64,000 bases of DNA from Geomonas paludis (GCF_014193585.1 NZ_BLXY01000002.1:496001-560000), one strand, 5' to 3'. Shown: positions 26,676 through 35,092, counted from the first letter of the stretch. Program-made: numbers and translations. Notes: generated by a model from the sequence alone, not told the origin.

Positions 26676-27284
26676 ATGAAGTTGAAAGTCATGGCAGCGG
26701 CGGCACTCTTGGTGGCAGCATCGGCTACGTCCGTAATGGCGGCACAGGAAGGACCGTATGTTGGTCTTAACGCAGGGGTCGTATTTGTGCATGAAAGTAC
26801 ACTGGATGCAGGAGGCGGCGACAAGGCCGATCTCTCCTTCGATCCGGGTTTTGCCGTAGGTGGTGTCCTGGGCTACGAGTTCGCAACCGGCCCAAGGCTT
26901 GAAGCTGAAATTGCCTATCGGAAATCCGACACAGACGAGCTTTCGGCCCCTGGCTTCGGTTCTGAGAAGGTGGACGGAGATGTCGGCGTAACCAGCTACA
27001 TGATCAATGCCTACTACGACTTCTCCAAGGAAGCCTCCGTCTCGCCGTTTGTCGGCGTTGGCCTTGGTATCCTTGACGGAAAACTCTCCGATGGATTCGA
27101 TGACGCAAGCGATACCACCTTCGGTTATCAGGCCATGGTGGGCGTCACAGTTAAGGCCGCTCCGAACGTCAACCTTGACCTCAGCTACAGATACCAGGGC
27201 GCTGCAAGCGACTTCTCTGTGGACGGCGTCGACATGTCTTACGGCAGCAGCAACATCCTCGCCGGCGTAAGGGTGAAGTTCTAA
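26676..27284 (+). CDS. Outer-membrane beta-barrel protein
   Basis: Protein of 202 residues. A signal peptide (MKLKVMAAAALLVAASATSVMAA) is followed by an OmpA-barrel/OMP_b-brl-type eight-stranded barrel: GPYVGLNAGVVFV, GFAVGGVLGYEFATGPRLEAEIAYR, YMINAYYDFSKEASVSPFVGVGLG and a C-terminal strand SSNILAGVRVKF ending in Phe, the outer-membrane signature. There is no peptidoglycan domain. GGAGG precedes the ATG. It is probably a two-gene unit with the upstream secreted protein and ends at a strong terminator. Confidence 0.88.
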   Translation: MKLKVMAAAALLVAASATSVMAAQEGPYVGLNAGVVFVHESTLDAGGGDKADLSFDPGFAVGGVLGYEFATGPRLEAEIAYRKSDTDELSAPGFGSEKVDGDVGVTSYMINAYYDFSKEASVSPFVGVGLGILDGKLSDGFDDASDTTFGYQAMVGVTVKAAPNVNLDLSYRYQGAASDFSVDGVDMSYGSSNILAGVRVKF

Positions 27285-27305
27285 GTACTTAGACAGCCGG
27301 ATGTC

Positions 27306-27338
27306 AAAAGGCCCACACATTTCATGTGGGGGCCTTTT
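27306..27338. terminator. Intrinsic terminator after outer-membrane protein gene
   Basis: AAAAGGCCCACACAT pairs with ATGTGGGGGCCTTTT (one mismatch) around a 3-base loop. It works for the plus-strand gene and could also stop minus-strand transcription. Confidence 0.85.
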
Positions 27339-27349
27339 GCATTAACTAC

Positions 27350-27505
27350 TTATCCCGATCTGCTGCTGTCGTCTGGGGCAGGGCTTGTTACTGGAGCCGA
27401 ATTACTTTTGCTCTCATCCCTCATGAGCTTTCCAGCTCGTTGGAAACGGTCTGAAAGGACACGTAAATCCTCAACATCAGCCCCTGTGCGAGTGTACCCT
27501 CCCTT
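27350..27505 (-). pseudogene. Possible gene fragment
   Basis: A minus-strand frame (stop TAA at 27350-27352) reads GGYTRTGADVEDLRVLSDRF then QRAGKLMRDESKS and looks protein-like, but it has no start codon before an upstream stop. It may be the 3' end of a lost gene; a start at the internal ATG would leave only about 23 residues. Confidence 0.3.
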
Positions 27506-27520
27506 GTCTCAGCAGTCCGC

Positions 27521-27862
27521 CTATAAGAACAGCCGGTAATCGAGCTGGAGCCCCGTAGCCAGCTTCTTGGCGGTTTCCCTGCCGATCGGCCTCTTCCCCC
27601 GCTCCATTTCCGAGAGGTGGCGCTGCGGTATGCCGGAGAGTTCCGAAAGCCGGGTCTGGGTCAGCCCCGCCTTTCCTCTCGCGCCGCGAAGGATGGAGGC
27701 GGGCACGCTGCCGCGCCTTGCTGCCACCTCACGCCAAGGGACGGACTCCGCCTGCTCCAACTGCTCGGCGTACCTGGTGATGGCCGCGACATTGGCGGGA
27801 TGCACCATCAGCTGCAGCGGGACCAGCCCTTCAGTAGGGCGCTTTTTCGTGCGTGCCAACAT
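27521..27862 (-). CDS. HTH antitoxin of HigBA-like pair (copy 1)
   Basis: Protein of 113 residues. An N-terminal segment (VPLQLMVHPANVAAITRYAEQL) precedes an XRE helix-turn-helix (RGARGKAGLTQTRLSELSGIPQRHLSEMERGKRPIGRETAKKLATGL). It overlaps the 3' end of the toxin gene by 32 bases, toxin first, as in HigB-HigA pairs. The antitoxin should bind the toxin and repress the operon through the palindrome at 28125. It is nearly the same as 50722-51063. Confidence 0.88.
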   Translation of the reverse strand: MLARTKKRPTEGLVPLQLMVHPANVAAITRYAEQLEQAESVPWREVAARRGSVPASILRGARGKAGLTQTRLSELSGIPQRHLSEMERGKRPIGRETAKKLATGLQLDYRLFL

Positions 27863-28115
27863 AGGTTACCTCCAAAAGCCTTACCCGGTCATCGATCACT
27901 TCCCACACGGCGACGTAGGTCGGCTTCCCCTTCTTTATATGGCAGTGATACCGTTGGGTCGTACCTTCCAGTTTGGAGTAGTTCTTCCAGTTGTAGCGGT
28001 TGGGGCCTAGAAGCTCAAACTCCGCGGTCAGCAGGTCCAGCCGGTCCTGCACAGCCCGTGGCAGGTTGTCGTACTGCTTCGAGGCTTTCCTGCTGTAACT
28101 CACGATCCATTTCAT
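27831..28115 (-). CDS. RelE/HigB-like toxin (copy 1)
   Basis: Protein of 94 residues of the RelE/ParE superfamily: MKWIVSYSRKASKQYDNLPRAVQDRLDLLTAE at the N-terminus, then the strands RYNWKNYSKLEG, YHCHIKKGKPTYVAVWEVID and RVRLLEVTYVGTHEKAPY. Members cut ribosome-bound mRNA or act on gyrase; the family of this one cannot be fixed from sequence alone. The ATG at 28115 is preferred because it aligns exactly with the second copy at 51316. The overlap with the antitoxin indicates coupling. Confidence 0.88.
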   Translation of the reverse strand: MKWIVSYSRKASKQYDNLPRAVQDRLDLLTAEFELLGPNRYNWKNYSKLEGTTQRYHCHIKKGKPTYVAVWEVIDDRVRLLEVTYVGTHEKAPY

Positions 28116-28124
28116 CCGGCATCC

Positions 28125-28143
28125 TATACTACTTTTTAGTATA
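28125..28143. promoter_or_regulatory. Toxin-antitoxin operator palindrome (copy 1)
   Basis: TATACTA-N5-TAGTATA lies ten bases upstream of the toxin start. The second pair has the same arms at the same distance with a different 5-base centre, which marks them as the conserved binding site of the antitoxin. Confidence 0.7.
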
Positions 28144-28172
28144 ATGTCAACACGCACTCCTGCGGCGGCGCC

Positions 28173-29489
28173 CTACTCCGCAGCTCCCGCCTTGCGCCGA
28201 AGCGGTATCACGTTATCCGGCAATTCCGGCACCAACGGTCCGCCCATGATCTCGACCAGTTTGTCGCGCCAGAGGGTCAAGGCGGTCTCGATTTGGCGCA
28301 GGTAGCGGTGGTGGTCGTAGTTCTTTTTGGTCCCCTCCCTGGCGTGGTTGAGGATCGCCTCGGCGGCGCTGGCGCTGATGCCGTCGATGTCCGACATGAA
28401 GGTGCGGCAGGTGCGGCGCAGGTCATGCGGCCCCCAAGGGGGAAGCCCCAGGTAGTTGTTCACGAAGACCACGTGTCCTAAGGCATTGGTCGAGATCGGC
28501 CTCAACTCGGCCGCCCCCCCTCCCCGCTTCTTCACCCTTGATTCGAAGATGTAACCCTTCTTGTCGCCGATCAGCGCCAGCGCCTCAGGCACCAGGAAAA
28601 CTTTGTGGTCCATCCGGTTCTTGTCGTAGCGCGCCTTGGTCCTCGCCTTGGGAAGGGTCCACCAGTTGCCATCAATCTCGTCGGAGTGGAGCCCGAGCAC
28701 CTCGCCCGGTCGCTGGCCGGTGAGGAGGATGAGGCGCAATGCGTTCCGGATTTCGACGCTCCCGGTGGCCCTTGAGAGCTCCTTCCAGAAGTGCTTTATT
28801 TCGTCCTCGCTGAAGGTCCTGCTCCTGACGCCCGGCACCAACCTGACCTGCACCGGCTTGGAGAGGAAACTCTTCACGCTCCCAAGGATGAAGGGGTTGG
28901 TCGGGATCATGCCTCGCGCCAAAGCATAGGAGAACATCGGACGCGCGGTACGGATCAGGTTACGCGCTGCGGCAGCGGACCTTGCGGAGACGTCCTTTAC
29001 GAGTTTGGCGGCCTCCTCAGTGGTGATGCCGGCGACCTTCCTGGTGCGCCAGGTCTTGAAGTCGTCCAGCGTTCCGGGCTTGCCCGTGCTCAGGAGGATG
29101 CGCTTGATGCCGTACACGGAGATGTCGACCAGCTGTCCCTCGACGTTGTTGGTGATGTACTCTCTCGCCAACTCGTCAAAGGTCAGATCGTGTTTTGGGG
29201 CCTCGACTACCGGCTCGGGCACGGCCTGGGGGTTCACTCCGGCTTTCACCTTCTTACGTGCCGCTTCGAATTGATCCCGCGCCTCTTCCAGTGAAACCTG
29301 CGGGTAAGTTCCGAGACTCATCTCCCAGCGCTTGCCGTCCAGACCGTAGAGGTAAAACCACACCTTACCGCCTGAAGGAAGAACCCTAATGGTGAAGCCG
29401 TTTCCCTCGGAGCGGGTGTACTTTGCTGCTTCGGGTTTCAGCTTCCGGATCATGGTGTCGGTAAACATCGTGCTCTTGGAGCGTGCCAT
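28173..29489 (-). CDS. int: Tyrosine-type site-specific integrase
   Basis: Protein of 438 residues. An N-terminal DUF4102-like arm-binding domain (FTDTMIRKLKPEAAKYTRSEGNGFTIRVLPSGGK) is followed by a SAM-like core-binding domain and a catalytic domain with LILLTGQRPGEVLGL (Arg I), HDLRRTCRTFMS (His-X2-Arg) and the C-terminal Tyr in KKNYDHHRYL. This is the P4-like class that integrates into tRNA genes. The ATG at 29489 follows GAGGGG; the 12 residues of the longer frame lie over a palindrome. It is placed 190 bases from a tRNA-Cys 3' half, its likely attachment site. Confidence 0.93.
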   Translation of the reverse strand: MARSKSTMFTDTMIRKLKPEAAKYTRSEGNGFTIRVLPSGGKVWFYLYGLDGKRWEMSLGTYPQVSLEEARDQFEAARKKVKAGVNPQAVPEPVVEAPKHDLTFDELAREYITNNVEGQLVDISVYGIKRILLSTGKPGTLDDFKTWRTRKVAGITTEEAAKLVKDVSARSAAAARNLIRTARPMFSYALARGMIPTNPFILGSVKSFLSKPVQVRLVPGVRSRTFSEDEIKHFWKELSRATGSVEIRNALRLILLTGQRPGEVLGLHSDEIDGNWWTLPKARTKARYDKNRMDHKVFLVPEALALIGDKKGYIFESRVKKRGGGAAELRPISTNALGHVVFVNNYLGLPPWGPHDLRRTCRTFMSDIDGISASAAEAILNHAREGTKKNYDHHRYLRQIETALTLWRDKLVEIMGGPLVPELPDNVIPLRRKAGAAE

Positions 29490-29504
29490 TTGCCCCTCGT
29501 TTTT

Positions 29505-29522
29505 TTGCAGCGATCGCTGCAA
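29505..29522. promoter_or_regulatory. 18-bp palindrome upstream of the integrase
   Basis: TTGCAGCGATCGCTGCAA is a perfect palindrome 16 bases upstream of the integrase start, followed by another half-site (ATCGCTGCAA, 29524-29533). It may be an operator for integrase expression or an arm-type binding site. Confidence 0.5.
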
Positions 29523-29675
29523 AATCGCTGCAATAATGTTGTGGGCTAGGATGTTCCGCGGTGAAACACCCTGAGCAACAAACTACAGTTAAATACGCGA
29601 TTAGTCAAGGGTTACAAGCTGTAAGGAAACACAATGAACAGTGTTGAAACGGGGTGAAAGTGGAGTTTTTTTAAA

Positions 29676-29720
29676 CTGCAAATCCTTCATTCATCGGTTC
29701 AAATCCGATTGCCGCCTCCA
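29676..29720 (+). repeat. tRNA-Cys 3' half: attachment site of an integrated element
   Basis: The segment reads as the 3' half of tRNA-Cys: anticodon loop CTGCAAA (GCA), T-arm ATCGG-TTCAAAT-CCGAT, acceptor strand TGCCGCC, discriminator T (typical of tRNA-Cys) and CCA. The 5' half is absent upstream. Such a truncated tRNA next to an integrase is the distal attachment site left by integration. The intact tRNA should be at the other end, beyond the left edge of the window. Confidence 0.75.
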
Positions 29721-29723
29721 AAT

Positions 29724-29761
29724 AAAAAGGGGCTTACAGTGACACACTGTAAGCCCTTTTT
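29724..29761 (+). terminator. Terminator of the tRNA-Cys 3' flank
   Basis: GGGCTTACAGTG (29730-29741) pairs perfectly with CACTGTAAGCCC (29745-29756), flanked by A5 and T5 runs. The same hairpin, with one mismatch, follows the second tRNA scrap at 39331-39357. Confidence 0.85.
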
Positions 29762-30121
29762 CTTTGTGCCCTAGTAGGTGCCGTAATTATCCCGCCCCTC
29801 CCCCAATGGCTATCGCCCTCCTCTGCAACATATTTCGCGCGCACCGCTGCCGATATGTTAAATCAGGTACCCTCCAGCAGCGAAAATCTGCAAGACCTTT
29901 GCCTCCCACCTAATCCGGATTAGTCGTACCGGCTTCCCAAAATCAATGCCCTGCCCCCCCTGCGCCTGTCCCCAGCCTTCCGCCCGCTGCAGGGAAAATT
30001 AGCTTGATACGAAGTATGTCTTAATTTAAAGTGCTTCAGCCGACCAAGAGTTGGGTGGAGGAAGAGGATAGTTTTCGCCACGCCTACGTACCATCGAAAA
30101 ACAATCTCTGGAGGTTTCCAA
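29762..30121. other. Intergenic stretch
   Basis: About 360 bases. Open frames here lack ribosome-binding sites and domain content. GGAGG at 30110 belongs to the next gene. I see no other element. Confidence 0.3.
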
Positions 30122-30658
30122 TTGAAAAAGCTAGTGATCCTAGCAGTTTCGCTTACTGCAGTGCTCGTAGCAGGGTTTACCTTTGTCAAAGGAACTCCGC
30201 AATACTCCCTTTACCAATTTAAACAAGCTGTCCAGAACCATGATCCTGATGCCGCTTTTAAATACCTTGATGTCGACTCTGTTGTCGACAATCTCGCCTC
30301 AGACCTTATGAACTCTCAAGAGATGAACAAACCGACCAGCAACCCTTGGGAAGAAGCGGGACAGAACATGGCCAAGGGCCTCGTGACGGTAATGCTCCCT
30401 AGCATTAAGGAGGCAATGAAGGGACAAATCAAGACCGCCATCACGACTGCCGAATCCGAGAAAAAGGAAGGCGACAAGGGCACAAATCCCATTAAAGGCT
30501 TGAGCAAGGGCAGCTGGTCTGATTTCGATGTCAAGGTGGAAGGGAAAATGGCCATTGTCTCCAACAAGCAGGACGACTCCCTGAAATTTAAGATGGTAAA
30601 GAGCTCAGAAGGACACTGGAGAATCACTCAGATTATGATCCCAAAGCCCATGAAATGA
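30122..30658 (+). CDS. DUF2939-like membrane-anchored protein
   Basis: Protein of 178 residues with a TTG start supported by GGAGG eight bases upstream. An N-terminal anchor (LVILAVSLTAVLVAGFTF) is followed by TPQYSLYQFKQAVQNHDPDAAFKYLDVDSVVDNLA, the typical DUF2939 opening, and a C-terminal cystatin-like half (WSDFDVKVEGKMAIVSNKQ ... FKMVKSSEGHWRITQIMI). The function of the family is unknown; it is probably anchored in the inner membrane and faces the periplasm. The lipoprotein gene at 30746 follows in the same direction after 87 bases. Confidence 0.75.
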   Translation: MKKLVILAVSLTAVLVAGFTFVKGTPQYSLYQFKQAVQNHDPDAAFKYLDVDSVVDNLASDLMNSQEMNKPTSNPWEEAGQNMAKGLVTVMLPSIKEAMKGQIKTAITTAESEKKEGDKGTNPIKGLSKGSWSDFDVKVEGKMAIVSNKQDDSLKFKMVKSSEGHWRITQIMIPKPMK

Positions 30659-30745
30659 CATAGATCCGGTTTTGGGCTGTGGCCAAATGGGGAATAGAAA
30701 TAGTGAAACGGCTTTGAGATTTGAACAAAACTCAAAAGGAAAAGA

Positions 30746-31315
30746 ATGAAACTGCTGATTTTATTGATTACCACCTGCCTGCTCTGTTCCTGTAGCCAGC
30801 TATATTATGGTTATCTGCCCGGTACTGATTACAAGATCCTGGAGCCGCAACGGAAAGTTGACCTTAAAGGAAAGAGCTTCGACATCCAGTTCGTAGACAG
30901 CAGGGACAACGTAAGCAAAATAAGTTGCTCCGACCATGATTTGGACCGGAACACTGAGCTAGAAGGCGAACTCGGTGCAAACCTTTTCCGGCAATCGGTG
31001 CTGACGATGGTTCGCCAATCAAACGGAAAGATCGATCCTCATAGCCCAAATAAATTGGTGGTCGAACTGGAAGTAGAATCTTTTGTGCTGATCGGAGCGG
31101 GGTACATCGTTCCGCATGGTTTCACACAATTTAAAGTTACCTCACCTTTCCTTTCGAAGAGGTATTGCACCGACATGTCCGACCATGACGATGATTCGCC
31201 ATTAAAATGGTACTCATTTGCTACAAGAAAATCGGCGAGCCGGTTAATAGTTTCAGGAGCAACCCGTAGAACTGCCGAGCAGTTCGTGAAAGATCTCGCC
31301 GACAGCAACATCTGA
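30746..31315 (+). CDS. Hypothetical lipoprotein
   Basis: Protein of 189 residues. The signal MKLLILLITTCLLCSCSQLYY has a lipobox (LLCSC or CSCS), so one of the early Cys would be lipidated. The body has mixed strands and helices (DLKGKSFDIQFVDSRDNVSKISC, NKLVVELEVESFVLIGAGYI) and resembles lipoproteins of the type that binds other envelope partners, but I recognise no family. Ser follows the Cys, so outer-membrane sorting is expected. AAGGAAAAG precedes the ATG. It may form a unit with the gene before and the protease after (43-base gap). Confidence 0.65.
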   Translation: MKLLILLITTCLLCSCSQLYYGYLPGTDYKILEPQRKVDLKGKSFDIQFVDSRDNVSKISCSDHDLDRNTELEGELGANLFRQSVLTMVRQSNGKIDPHSPNKLVVELEVESFVLIGAGYIVPHGFTQFKVTSPFLSKRYCTDMSDHDDDSPLKWYSFATRKSASRLIVSGATRRTAEQFVKDLADSNI

Positions 31316-31358
31316 CCCGTCAAAGAATAACCTTTGCCCCTACCCTCGGAGTCAGCAG

Positions 31359-32936
31359 ATGTCTCATAGTATCCAAATAACCTGCCCATCATGCGCATTG
31401 AGCCGCTTGGTATCTCTTGAAAAGATGCCGCAAACAGCGGTGACGGTCACGTGTCCCAAGTGCAACACCCCGTTCCTCTTCGACGCCCATGTCAGCGCAC
31501 CGCTCCCCGCAATAGAGACACCACGACAACAACCTGAAGTTACCCCCTGTCTTTTGAGGGAATCGGGCGGAGAACCGCCAGGCGAGATTAAAGCGGCAAA
31601 AGGGACCACGGATTCGACTGGGACCGAGCCGGATTTGGAACTTGAGCGCCTGGCAACTGAACTGCAGGTGATAAGTTCCGGGGAGAGCAAAACAGGTTCC
31701 CTGGTGCTGCTCATTATCACGGTGATGTTCTTTTTCAGCGCGCAAATCGTATCGACCACGTGGCATGAAGTTCTTATCCTAGTGGGTGTCTTGTTCTTCC
31801 ACGAGCTTGGCCACATGGCGGCAATGAAGATTTTCAAGTACACCGACCTGAAGATGTTCTTCATCCCCTTTTTCGGGGCCGCCGTATCCGGGAAAAACAG
31901 CAATCCTACTGCGGTGAAAAGCTGCATCGTCTCGCTGATGGGGCCGCTTCCGGGAGTAATTCTCAGCGTGGTGCTGTACATCCTGTTCTTTCTGACAAAA
32001 AACTACTACCTGTTCAAAACCGCACAGATCATGATGATGCTGAACGTCTTCAATCTGCTGCCGATCATGCCGTTGGACGGCGGCAGGTTTGTGGATGTGC
32101 TGTTCGTCAATCGGAGATATTTCCGGTTTGTCTTTGCCTTTCTGGGGGGCGCCGCATTTTTGCTCCTGGCCAAATCGGCAGGCGACTTCGTGCTTGGTTT
32201 CTTTGGCGTAATTACCATCTACGTCGCACTGTGCAACTTAAAGCTGCACGGTATCTGCAGTGAGCTGAAAGCTGAGGGGATAACGGCCGATTCGGTAGCA
32301 GAACTGATCGCTAACCCGAATGCACTGAAACGGGTTGTCGACAAAATGAGGCTTCCGTTTCCGAAGCTTTTCTGTCCCAACATGAATTACAAGGGCATCT
32401 TTGACAAGCTCACGGTCGTCATCGACACGATGAAGTTCAAGCCGGCCAGGGTTTTGCCAAAAACTTTTTTATTGGGCACCTATATTACCTGTATCTTGGC
32501 GTCTATCGCCGGGTTGTTCCTGTTCTTAGGGCTAAATTATAAGGAAGTCTCCCGTACCGTTGAGGTGGATGGAAAGAAGTGTACCTATGCGGAGCATCAT
32601 GGTTTCGGGAAGAAGAGAAGTGAATGCCCGATCAACAGTCAACTCTACTATGACGGCAAGGGGACTGCCTACGCAGACGACGGTTCTGTGTCAGACATCT
32701 ACTACTACAAAGATGGGTATCGGACCGGCGAGTGGCTCGGCCTCGAAAAGTCAGGCAATGTGGTAGAGAAGAGGAAATACGACCGTGGAAGGCTGGTAAC
32801 GGTTGCGACATTGGAAAATGGTGCGTGGAAAACAACATCGGCTGAAGACAGGCCGGTCCTAAAAAGGTGGTCTGAGGAAATAGAGCGGATGTCTCAACCG
32901 TTCAAGTCAAACCACGAACATTTCTATGGGAAGTAG
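31359..32936 (+). CDS. Zinc-ribbon / site-2 protease (M50) / MORN-like fusion protein
   Basis: Protein of 525 residues. Residues 1-45 form an MJ0042-type zinc ribbon (ITCPSC ... VTCPKCNTPFLFD). After a linker come transmembrane helices from about residue 118, with the metalloprotease motif HELGH (148-152) in a membrane segment, further helices, and the second S2P motif NLLPIMPLDGGRF (about 229-241) with the metal-binding Asp. A later helix (TYITCILASIAGLFLFLGL, about 370-388) precedes a MORN/YwqK-like region (QLYYDGKGTAYADDGSVSDIYYYKDGYRTGEW). It should cleave membrane proteins within the bilayer. Combining these three parts is unusual. GGAG precedes the ATG. Confidence 0.85.
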   Translation: MSHSIQITCPSCALSRLVSLEKMPQTAVTVTCPKCNTPFLFDAHVSAPLPAIETPRQQPEVTPCLLRESGGEPPGEIKAAKGTTDSTGTEPDLELERLATELQVISSGESKTGSLVLLIITVMFFFSAQIVSTTWHEVLILVGVLFFHELGHMAAMKIFKYTDLKMFFIPFFGAAVSGKNSNPTAVKSCIVSLMGPLPGVILSVVLYILFFLTKNYYLFKTAQIMMMLNVFNLLPIMPLDGGRFVDVLFVNRRYFRFVFAFLGGAAFLLLAKSAGDFVLGFFGVITIYVALCNLKLHGICSELKAEGITADSVAELIANPNALKRVVDKMRLPFPKLFCPNMNYKGIFDKLTVVIDTMKFKPARVLPKTFLLGTYITCILASIAGLFLFLGLNYKEVSRTVEVDGKKCTYAEHHGFGKKRSECPINSQLYYDGKGTAYADDGSVSDIYYYKDGYRTGEWLGLEKSGNVVEKRKYDRGRLVTVATLENGAWKTTSAEDRPVLKRWSEEIERMSQPFKSNHEHFYGK

Positions 32937-32957
32937 GGAGCAGGAAGAGCCACGAAA

Positions 32958-33614
32958 TCACGCATCATCCTTCTTTTCCTTCGAAACGGGCGTGTCCGGT
33001 GGCGCTGGCCCCCTGGCGATCGGGAGATGCCAGCCCAAGCGGATAGCCATGAGCCGCAGCCCGAAACAGAGGACGGCGCCGGCAATGGTCACGGCCGTCG
33101 CAGGAAGCCCAAACGCAGAGCCGATCACAACCACGACGGCGCCAGCCAGCGCCGCTACGGCATAAATGTCGGAGCGCAGTACGGTGGGAACCTCGGTCAG
33201 GAGCAGATCGCGGGTCATGCCGCCTCCGATCCCGGTCAGCATGCCGAGCACCGCTGCCATGGCAGGGTTGAGACCAAACACGAGAGCTTTCTGTGTGCCG
33301 GCAACAGCGAAGAGCCCCAGTCCCGCGGCGTCGAACAAAAGCACCGGGTTGCGCAAGCGATCGATGATCGAGGGGCGCCAAAAGGTTGCCATTCCCGCAA
33401 GCAGCGAAGCCGCCAAGTAGTACCAGTTGCTGATTGCTGCCGGTGGCGTAGCGTCGATCAACAAGTCGCGGGCTATGCCCCCGGCATTACCAGCCGCAAA
33501 CGACAGGACCAGGACCCCGAACAAGTCGAGGCGGCGTTTTGTTCCAGCCGTTGCTCCACTTAGCGCGAAGACGAACGTACCAGTGAGATCAAGCACCAGG
33601 AGAAGTGTTGCCAT
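32958..33614 (-). CDS. TRIC-family cation channel (UPF0126/YicG-like)
   Basis: Protein of 218 residues with seven predicted membrane helices in two homologous halves, each carrying the glycine-rich GG motif with a basic/acidic pair: FAAGNAGGIARDLLI and LTGIGGGMTRDLLLTEVP. This is the UPF0126/TRIC trimeric cation channel family. It opens with LLLVLDLTGTFVFALSGA, which is typical. The start ATG at 33614 has AGAGGA upstream; five more residues from 33629 are possible. The end is a charged tail (VSKEKKDDA). It converges on the protease gene with 21 bases between the stops. Confidence 0.9.
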   Translation of the reverse strand: MATLLLVLDLTGTFVFALSGATAGTKRRLDLFGVLVLSFAAGNAGGIARDLLIDATPPAAISNWYYLAASLLAGMATFWRPSIIDRLRNPVLLFDAAGLGLFAVAGTQKALVFGLNPAMAAVLGMLTGIGGGMTRDLLLTEVPTVLRSDIYAVAALAGAVVVVIGSAFGLPATAVTIAGAVLCFGLRLMAIRLGWHLPIARGPAPPDTPVSKEKKDDA

Positions 33615-33678
33615 CCCGTCCTCTCTCATCTTAAACTCCGCAACCCCTCACCACACCGTGGACCGGCTTCCCTACCCC

Positions 33679-34947
33679 CTATGAGGCGAGCCACATAAGC
33701 GCCGCGACGACCATGGCCTCGACACCGGTTTCCAAGGTTGGATGGAGCACTGGCGCGAATTGCGGGCTATGGTTGACCGGCAGTTTATTGACCGTCCCCC
33801 CCTCTTTGGCCTTTGCATAGGTTTCCCGGTCGGTGCCGCCGACAAACCAGAAAACCGACGGCACGCGCCAGGCCGTACCGAAACAGCCAAAGTCCTCGCT
33901 GGCCGACGCCGGTCCGGTATGGTGCACGCGCACCGGGGAGAAATGAGCGCGGAAAGCCTCTGCGATCCGCTGGCTTGCCGCCTCATCGTTCACATTGAGC
34001 GGATACCGGTCCAAAGGCGTGATCTCCGGGCTCCGCGGAGCACCTGAGGCTACCGCCTCGGCGTTGACGATCCGTTCGATGGCAGCCAGTACGCGCTTGC
34101 GGACACCGGCATCAAAGGTCCGGACGTTCAGCTTTATGATCGCCTCGTCCGGTATGACGTTCTCCTTCGTGCCGGCTTGCAAGACGCCGATGGTGACGAC
34201 CGCTGCCTCGGTTGCGGCGACCTCGCGGGAAACGATGGTCTGAAGCCGCAGGACGATGGTCGCGGCCATGACCACGGGATCAACGCTGGCTTGCGGCATC
34301 GATCCGTGTGCGCCACGACCGAACAGCCTGATTTGAAGACTGTCCGCCGCCGAGGTGATGGGGCCGGCACTTCCGGCGATGTCGCCGGCCGCTCCAAGCA
34401 TGACGTGCTGCCCAAGCACCACAACAGGTCGGGGAAAACGGGCGAGCAGGCCGTCGTCGATCATGGACTGGGCTCCCTGCGCCGTCTCCTCGCCAGGCTG
34501 GAAGACCACCATCAACGTCCCGCGCCAGGCATTGCGTTCCTGGGCGAACAGGGCGGCAGCGCCGGCGAGCCAAGCCACATGCATGTCATGGCCACACATG
34601 TGTCCCACCGGCACGGCTTTGCCTTCTGCATCAGCCGTGGTCTCCTGGCTCGCATAGGAAAGACCGGTTGCCTCTTTAATAGGTAGTGCATCCATGTCGG
34701 CACGCAGCATCACCGTCGGCCCTTCGCCGTTGCGGAGCAGGCCAACCACTCCCGTCTGGCCGACACCGGTCGTCACCTCGTAACCTGCCTTGACAAGCCA
34801 GTCCGCCGCCAGCGCTGCCGTTCGCGTCTCTTGCATCGACAACTCGGGGTGGGCATGCACGTCTTTGTAAAGTGCTTCCAGGTCGGGGAGCAGTTGATCG
34901 AGATTCTTCAGGACGAGATCCGTGGGAATTGCTCTCTTTGTGTTCAT
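33679..34947 (-). CDS. M20 family amidohydrolase (hippurate/N-acyl amino acid hydrolase-like)
   Basis: Protein of 422 residues with the metal site of M20D peptidases: HAHPELSMQE, RADMDALPIKE, GHMCGHDMHVAWLAGAA, VVFQPGEETAQGAQ and the dimerisation-domain motif GRGAHGSMPQASVDPV, then ENVIPDEA and SEDFGCFG. It should remove the acyl group from an N-acyl amino acid or similar amide in the cytoplasm; the exact substrate cannot be set. There is no signal peptide. GAGGAAGACAGGT precedes the ATG. It lies 64 bases upstream of the TRIC gene on the same strand, so they may be co-transcribed. GC content is high and codon use unlike the adjacent small genes. Confidence 0.9.
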   Translation of the reverse strand: MNTKRAIPTDLVLKNLDQLLPDLEALYKDVHAHPELSMQETRTAALAADWLVKAGYEVTTGVGQTGVVGLLRNGEGPTVMLRADMDALPIKEATGLSYASQETTADAEGKAVPVGHMCGHDMHVAWLAGAAALFAQERNAWRGTLMVVFQPGEETAQGAQSMIDDGLLARFPRPVVVLGQHVMLGAAGDIAGSAGPITSAADSLQIRLFGRGAHGSMPQASVDPVVMAATIVLRLQTIVSREVAATEAAVVTIGVLQAGTKENVIPDEAIIKLNVRTFDAGVRKRVLAAIERIVNAEAVASGAPRSPEITPLDRYPLNVNDEAASQRIAEAFRAHFSPVRVHHTGPASASEDFGCFGTAWRVPSVFWFVGGTDRETYAKAKEGGTVNKLPVNHSPQFAPVLHPTLETGVEAMVVAALMWLAS

Positions 34948-35092
34948 ACCTGTCTTCCTCGCTAGTCTGGCAAAGACCTACCTTTACGTGCCACCGGCGG
35001 CCGTCTGGCATGGCGCGGACTTGTAAAGTAAACCACAAAGGTTTTTTACAGCAATCATCGAAAATAACAGGAGACGTTGTTGATTGCGTTGG

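Noticed and set aside
29676-29720. Intact tRNA gene
   Set aside because: The 5' half (D-arm and anticodon 5' stem) is missing upstream, so this is only the 3' half.
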